64,000 nucleotides of DNA from Salinigranum rubrum (lineage in GTDB: Archaea > Halobacteriota > Halobacteria > Halobacteriales > Haloferacaceae). The position numbers were made by a program, and so were the translations under genes. Each line of letters starts with the position of its first letter. Position 1 is the first letter of the stretch. The stretch spans positions 1,302,001 through 1,366,000 of the forward strand of contig NZ_CP026309.1 in assembly GCF_002906575.1 (NCBI RefSeq), in the 5' to 3' direction. The notes below the pieces were generated by a model, which was given only the letters and a program-made list of their open reading frames with translations, did not search any database and was not told the origin of the DNA. Below, piece after piece: positions 61,142-64,000 of the stretch.

Positions 61142-61922
61142 GGACCGAAAACGGCATCCGGCGGGCGTTAGAGGACGGCCAGACCCTGTTCGGAGCGAGC
61201 GCAGACACGTTCTCGCCGACGGTCGTCGAGACGCTCGGCGACATCGGCCTCGACTTCGTCTGGCTGGACTTCGAACACGGCGGGCCGAGTCCGTACGACA
61301 GCACCGCCTTCGAGGCACTCACCCGTGCGGCCGAGGCGGGAGACATCGAACTCCTCGTCCGACTTCCCGCACCGGAGCCACCTCTCATTCGGAAGGTGCT
61401 CGATGCGGGCGTCCGAACGATTCTCCTCCCGCGAATCGAGACGGCCGCGGAACTCCGCCGGGGGGTGAAGGCGGCGTACTTCTCGTACGACGGCGACCTC
61501 GGCGACCGGGGGGTCGGCATCGGCCGGACGGGGCGGTGGGCGGGTTACACCGACAGCTACGTCGGCGGCGAGGACGACGAGGTGCTCGTGGGGACGATGG
61601 TCGAGAACGAACGCGCCGTCGACAACATCGAGGAACTGCTCGCCGTTCCCCGACTGGGCTTCGCCTTCGTCGGTCCGGCGGACCTCGCGATGTCGATGTC
61701 GGGCGGCGACCCGTTAGAGAAGAGCACCGAGGCCGTTCGGACCGCCATCGACCGCACGCGCGACGCCTGCCTCGACGCGGGCGTTCCGGTCGGGCGAATC
61801 AGAAACGACGTGAGCGCGGCGCAGGCGGCGCGTGAGGAGGGGTATCAGCTCGTCCGCATCGGCGGCGACGTCGAGTCGATGCGGACCACGCTGGGACGCG
61901 GCTCTCGGAACTCGGTCGCTGA
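61138..61922 (+). CDS. HpcH/HpaI-family aldolase, apparent single-base frameshift
   Basis: A TIM-barrel aldolase of the 2-keto-3-deoxy-sugar-acid group (HpaI/GarL/RhmA-like). The metal-binding region EHGGPSPYD and the barrel motifs LLPRIETAAELRRGVKAAYF and AFVGPADLAMSMSG are clear. As read, the frame misses its stop and runs through gatC to 62673. Adding one G to GGG at 61893-61895 gives ...TTLGTRLSELGR and a stop at 61920-61922, a normal length of about 261 residues. Likely an assembly error. It is coupled to the dehydrogenase gene upstream. Confidence 0.82.
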
Positions 61923-62041
61923 CGCCCCTCTGGTGGCTAGTCTCTGCGCCGACGGTCCTCTGGGGCCGGTTTTCGCGGTGACGGCTCCCGGCACGGTCGG
62001 GCATCGAAACCCTTACTCCCCGGCCACGGTTTCGGTCATCC

Positions 62042-62320
62042 ATGAGCGATTCGCCCGTCGACAGCGAGGAGGTGCGTCACGTCGCGGAGTTGGCGCGCGT
62101 CGACCTGGCCGACGAGGAGGTCGAGGAGTTCGCCGCGCAGTTCGCCGACATCCTCGCGTACTTCGACGCGCTGGACGAGGTGCCCGAAATCGAGGCCGAC
62201 GAGGACCTCGTGAACGTGATGCGTCCCGACGAGGTCCGCGAGGGCCTCTCCCAGGAGGAGGCGCTCTCGAACGCCACGGAGACCGAAGCGGGCTACTTCA
62301 AGGGACCGCGGGTGTCGTAG
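62042..62320 (+). CDS. gatC: Glutamyl-tRNA(Gln) amidotransferase subunit C
   Basis: A 92-residue subunit of GatCAB, which converts Glu-tRNA-Gln and Asp-tRNA-Asn to the amidated forms. GatC wraps the A-B interface. The family pattern is clear (VRHVAELARVDLADEEVEEF at the N-terminus, MRPDEV in the middle). It directly abuts gatA. gatB is not in the window. Confidence 0.93.
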   Translation: MSDSPVDSEEVRHVAELARVDLADEEVEEFAAQFADILAYFDALDEVPEIEADEDLVNVMRPDEVREGLSQEEALSNATETEAGYFKGPRVS

Positions 62321-63589
62321 ATGGCCTCGCTGAACGCCTTCATCACCGAGGAGCGCATCGAGAGCGACGCCGACGGCCCCCTCGCGGGGAAGACGGTCGC
62401 CGTCAAGGACAACATCTCCACCGAGGGCGTGCGAACGACCTGCGGGTCGGCGATGCTCGACGACTACGTCGCGCCGTACGACGCGACGGTCGTCTCCCGA
62501 CTGAAGGACGCCGGCGCGACCATCGTCGGCAAGTCGAACATGGACGAGTTCGGGATGGGAACCACCACGGAGACGTCGGCGTTCGGCCCGACTCGGAACC
62601 CGGTCGACACCGACCGCGTTCCGGGAGGCTCCTCCGGCGGGTCGGCCGCGGCCGTCACGGCGGGCGAGGCTGACCTCGCGCTCGGGTCCGACACCGGTGG
62701 CTCGATTCGCTGCCCCGCCGCGTTCTGCGGCGTCGTCGGCATCAAGCCGACGTACGGTCTCGTCTCCCGGTACGGCCTCGTCGCCTACGCCAACTCGCTC
62801 GAACAGATCGGTCCCATCGCTCCCTCCGTCTCCGAGGCGGCGTCGCTGCTCGACGTCATCTCGGGGGAGGACGCGAACGACTCCACCACCGTCGCCGAGG
62901 GCGACGACTCCGACTACGCCGCGGCCGCCGGCGGCGACGTCGACGGCCTCACGCTCGGCGTCCCGACCGAACTCATCGAGGGAGCCGACGAGGGCGTCGT
63001 CGAGACGTTCTGGGACTCGATTTCCGAGTTAGAGGCGCAGGGGGCCACCTACGAGGAGGTCTCGCTCGAATCCATCGAGCACGCGCTGGCGGCGTACTAC
63101 GTCATCGCCACGTCCGAGGCGTCCTCGAACCTCGCGCGGTTCGACGGCGTCCGTTACGGCCTCTCCGGTGGAGAGGGCAACTGGAACGAGTCGTTCGCGC
63201 GAGCCAGGGAGGAGGGCTTCGGCGCCGAGGTCAAGCGGCGCATCCTCCTCGGGACGTACGCGCTGTCGGCGGGCTACCACGACAAGTACTACAAGAAGGC
63301 ACAGGACGCCCGCGCCTGGGTGCGTCGGGACTTCGAAGGGGTGTTCGACGACGTGGACCTCGTGGCGTCGCCGACGATGCCCGTCCTCCCCCCCGAACTC
63401 GGCGAGAGCCTCGACGACCCCCTCCAACTCTACCTGATGGACGCGAACACCGTTCCCGTGAACCTCGCGAACCTCCCCGCCATCTCGGTGCCGGCGGGCG
63501 AGGCCGACGGGCTTCCGGTCGGTCTGCAACTCGTAGCGCCGAAGTTCGACGAGTCGACGATGATTCGGGCGGCCAGCGCCGTCGAGTGA
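62321..63589 (+). CDS. gatA: Glutamyl-tRNA(Gln) amidotransferase subunit A
   Basis: A 422-residue amidase that releases ammonia from glutamine for transamidation. The Ser-cisSer-Lys triad is complete: Lys29 (VAVKDN), Ser104 (VPGGSSGGS) and Ser128 (SDTGGSIR), with the same spacing as bacterial GatA. It is shorter than bacterial GatA (about 480), as usual in haloarchaea. It lies immediately after gatC with no gap. Confidence 0.94.
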   Translation: MASLNAFITEERIESDADGPLAGKTVAVKDNISTEGVRTTCGSAMLDDYVAPYDATVVSRLKDAGATIVGKSNMDEFGMGTTTETSAFGPTRNPVDTDRVPGGSSGGSAAAVTAGEADLALGSDTGGSIRCPAAFCGVVGIKPTYGLVSRYGLVAYANSLEQIGPIAPSVSEAASLLDVISGEDANDSTTVAEGDDSDYAAAAGGDVDGLTLGVPTELIEGADEGVVETFWDSISELEAQGATYEEVSLESIEHALAAYYVIATSEASSNLARFDGVRYGLSGGEGNWNESFARAREEGFGAEVKRRILLGTYALSAGYHDKYYKKAQDARAWVRRDFEGVFDDVDLVASPTMPVLPPELGESLDDPLQLYLMDANTVPVNLANLPAISVPAGEADGLPVGLQLVAPKFDESTMIRAASAVE

Positions 63590-63648
63590 CGCGCCTCGGC
63601 TCTCTCCGTCTCGGCCGCCCGCGGACGCTCCCTGTCTTCGCTGTCGGC

Positions 63649-64000
63649 TCACCCGCGGTCCGGCCGGACCGCACGCCCGTGGACGCTCTCGGGGTCGAGT
63701 CGCCAGCCGCGAAGCCCCTCGACGAGGTCGACGTTCGCGAACTGCGTGGAGGACCACGGGTTCGCGTTGAGCAGCGACCGCAGCGTCTCCCAGTCGTCGT
63801 CCGGTAAGTCGACGGCCGTCAGGGGACCGGTCACGGCCACGGACCGCCAGTCGAACCGCGCTCGCACGTCCGTTACGAGGAGGCGCGCTGTCGCCCCATC
63901 CGTGACGAACGCGGATTTGCGGCTCTCCTCGCCCGTCCGGAGGAACCCGAAGTAGACGGCGTCGCCGTCGTACCCGAACGAGATGGGGAGGCTGTACGGT
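63649..64000 (-). CDS. Pyridoxamine 5'-phosphate oxidase-like FMN protein (5' end outside window)
   Basis: The C-terminal 116 residues of a minus-strand gene whose start lies beyond base 64000. Visible are YSLPISFGYDGDAVYFGFLR, TGEESRKSAFVTDGATARLL and SVAVTGPLTAVDLPDDDWET. This is a split-barrel flavin-binding pattern of the PNPOx-like group common in haloarchaea. The substrate is unknown. Confidence 0.82.
   Translation of the reverse strand, partial: PYSLPISFGYDGDAVYFGFLRTGEESRKSAFVTDGATARLLVTDVRARFDWRSVAVTGPLTAVDLPDDDWETLRSLLNANPWSSTQFANVDLVEGLRGWRLDPESVHGRAVRPDRG

Noticed and set aside
61923-62673. Read-through extension of the aldolase across gatC and into gatA
   Set aside because: The extension is Arg/Gly-rich and out of frame with two conserved genes; one missing base at 61893-61895 explains it.
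1-64000. CRISPR arrays, insertion sequences, integrases, rRNA
   Set aside because: I looked for regularly spaced repeats, transposase or integrase proteins and rRNA-like stretches and found none.

Overview
The window is GC-rich chromosomal DNA from a haloarchaeon (class Halobacteria); I cannot name the genus. The evidence is the strongly acidic proteome, TATA-box promoters close to start codons, and archaeal information genes (transcription factor B at 58.9-59.9 kb, RNA polymerase subunit L at 39.9 kb, Rpb11 type). It also has a class III PHA synthase with a haloarchaeal tail, a HvJAMM1-like desampylase, RibL-type FAD synthase and many haloarchaea-only DUF proteins. I see no CRISPR array, insertion sequence, integrase or rRNA. 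The only intact RNA gene is a tRNA-Gly at 30.2 kb.

Layout. 0-3.3 kb: polyhydroxyalkanoate cluster (phaE, phaC, phaB-like reductase, small wHTH regulator). 3.3-10.8 kb: DUF gene, old yellow enzyme, DpsA, several mini-genes, an acidic HEAT-repeat protein and a secreted phospholipase-D-like protein. 10.9-18.6 kb: DHH/S1 phosphoesterase, desampylase-RibL pair, cytochrome oxidase subunit II diverging from a heme O synthase fusion, membrane proteins and a SelW-like protein. 18.9-30 kb: metabolic and envelope genes (aldo/keto reductase, Gfo/Idh, ICMT-like, PAP2, ABC-2 exporter, lipoprotein, HtrA-like protease, KDPG aldolase, carbonic anhydrase). 30.2-36.4 kb: tRNA-Gly with a decayed copy of its 3' end, thioredoxin-reductase-like protein, methyltransferase, and a two-gene type IV pilus motor (ATPase plus membrane platform). 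36.5-51.4 kb: housekeeping genes (hisF, rpoL, purL) mixed with an MBL hydrolase, a flippase-like protein, two tandem GH13 alpha-glucosidases, a DehI-like protein and a LeuA-like enzyme. 51.4-57.3 kb: PHP phosphoesterase, asparagine-synthase-like protein and a NikR-regulated Ni/Co ECF importer operon. 57.3-64 kb: NUDIX, DUF429, TFB, a 2-hydroxyacid dehydrogenase-aldolase pair, gatCA and the end of a pyridoxamine-oxidase-like gene.

Two signals go beyond gene content. First, five genes are each broken by what looks like one missing base in a G or C run (10.36, 10.61, 18.47, 53.68 and 61.89 kb). Restoring that base restores the gene each time, which suggests systematic homopolymer error in the assembly rather than decay. 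Second, the larger gene-free gaps carry shared intergenic elements. One is a 54-nt double hairpin present twice with identical spacing and compensatory base changes (18.8 and 27.8 kb). The other is a modular element present twice with two motifs exactly 43 bp apart (30.4 and 42.4 kb). These elements are the best candidates here for an undescribed structured RNA or regulatory DNA family.
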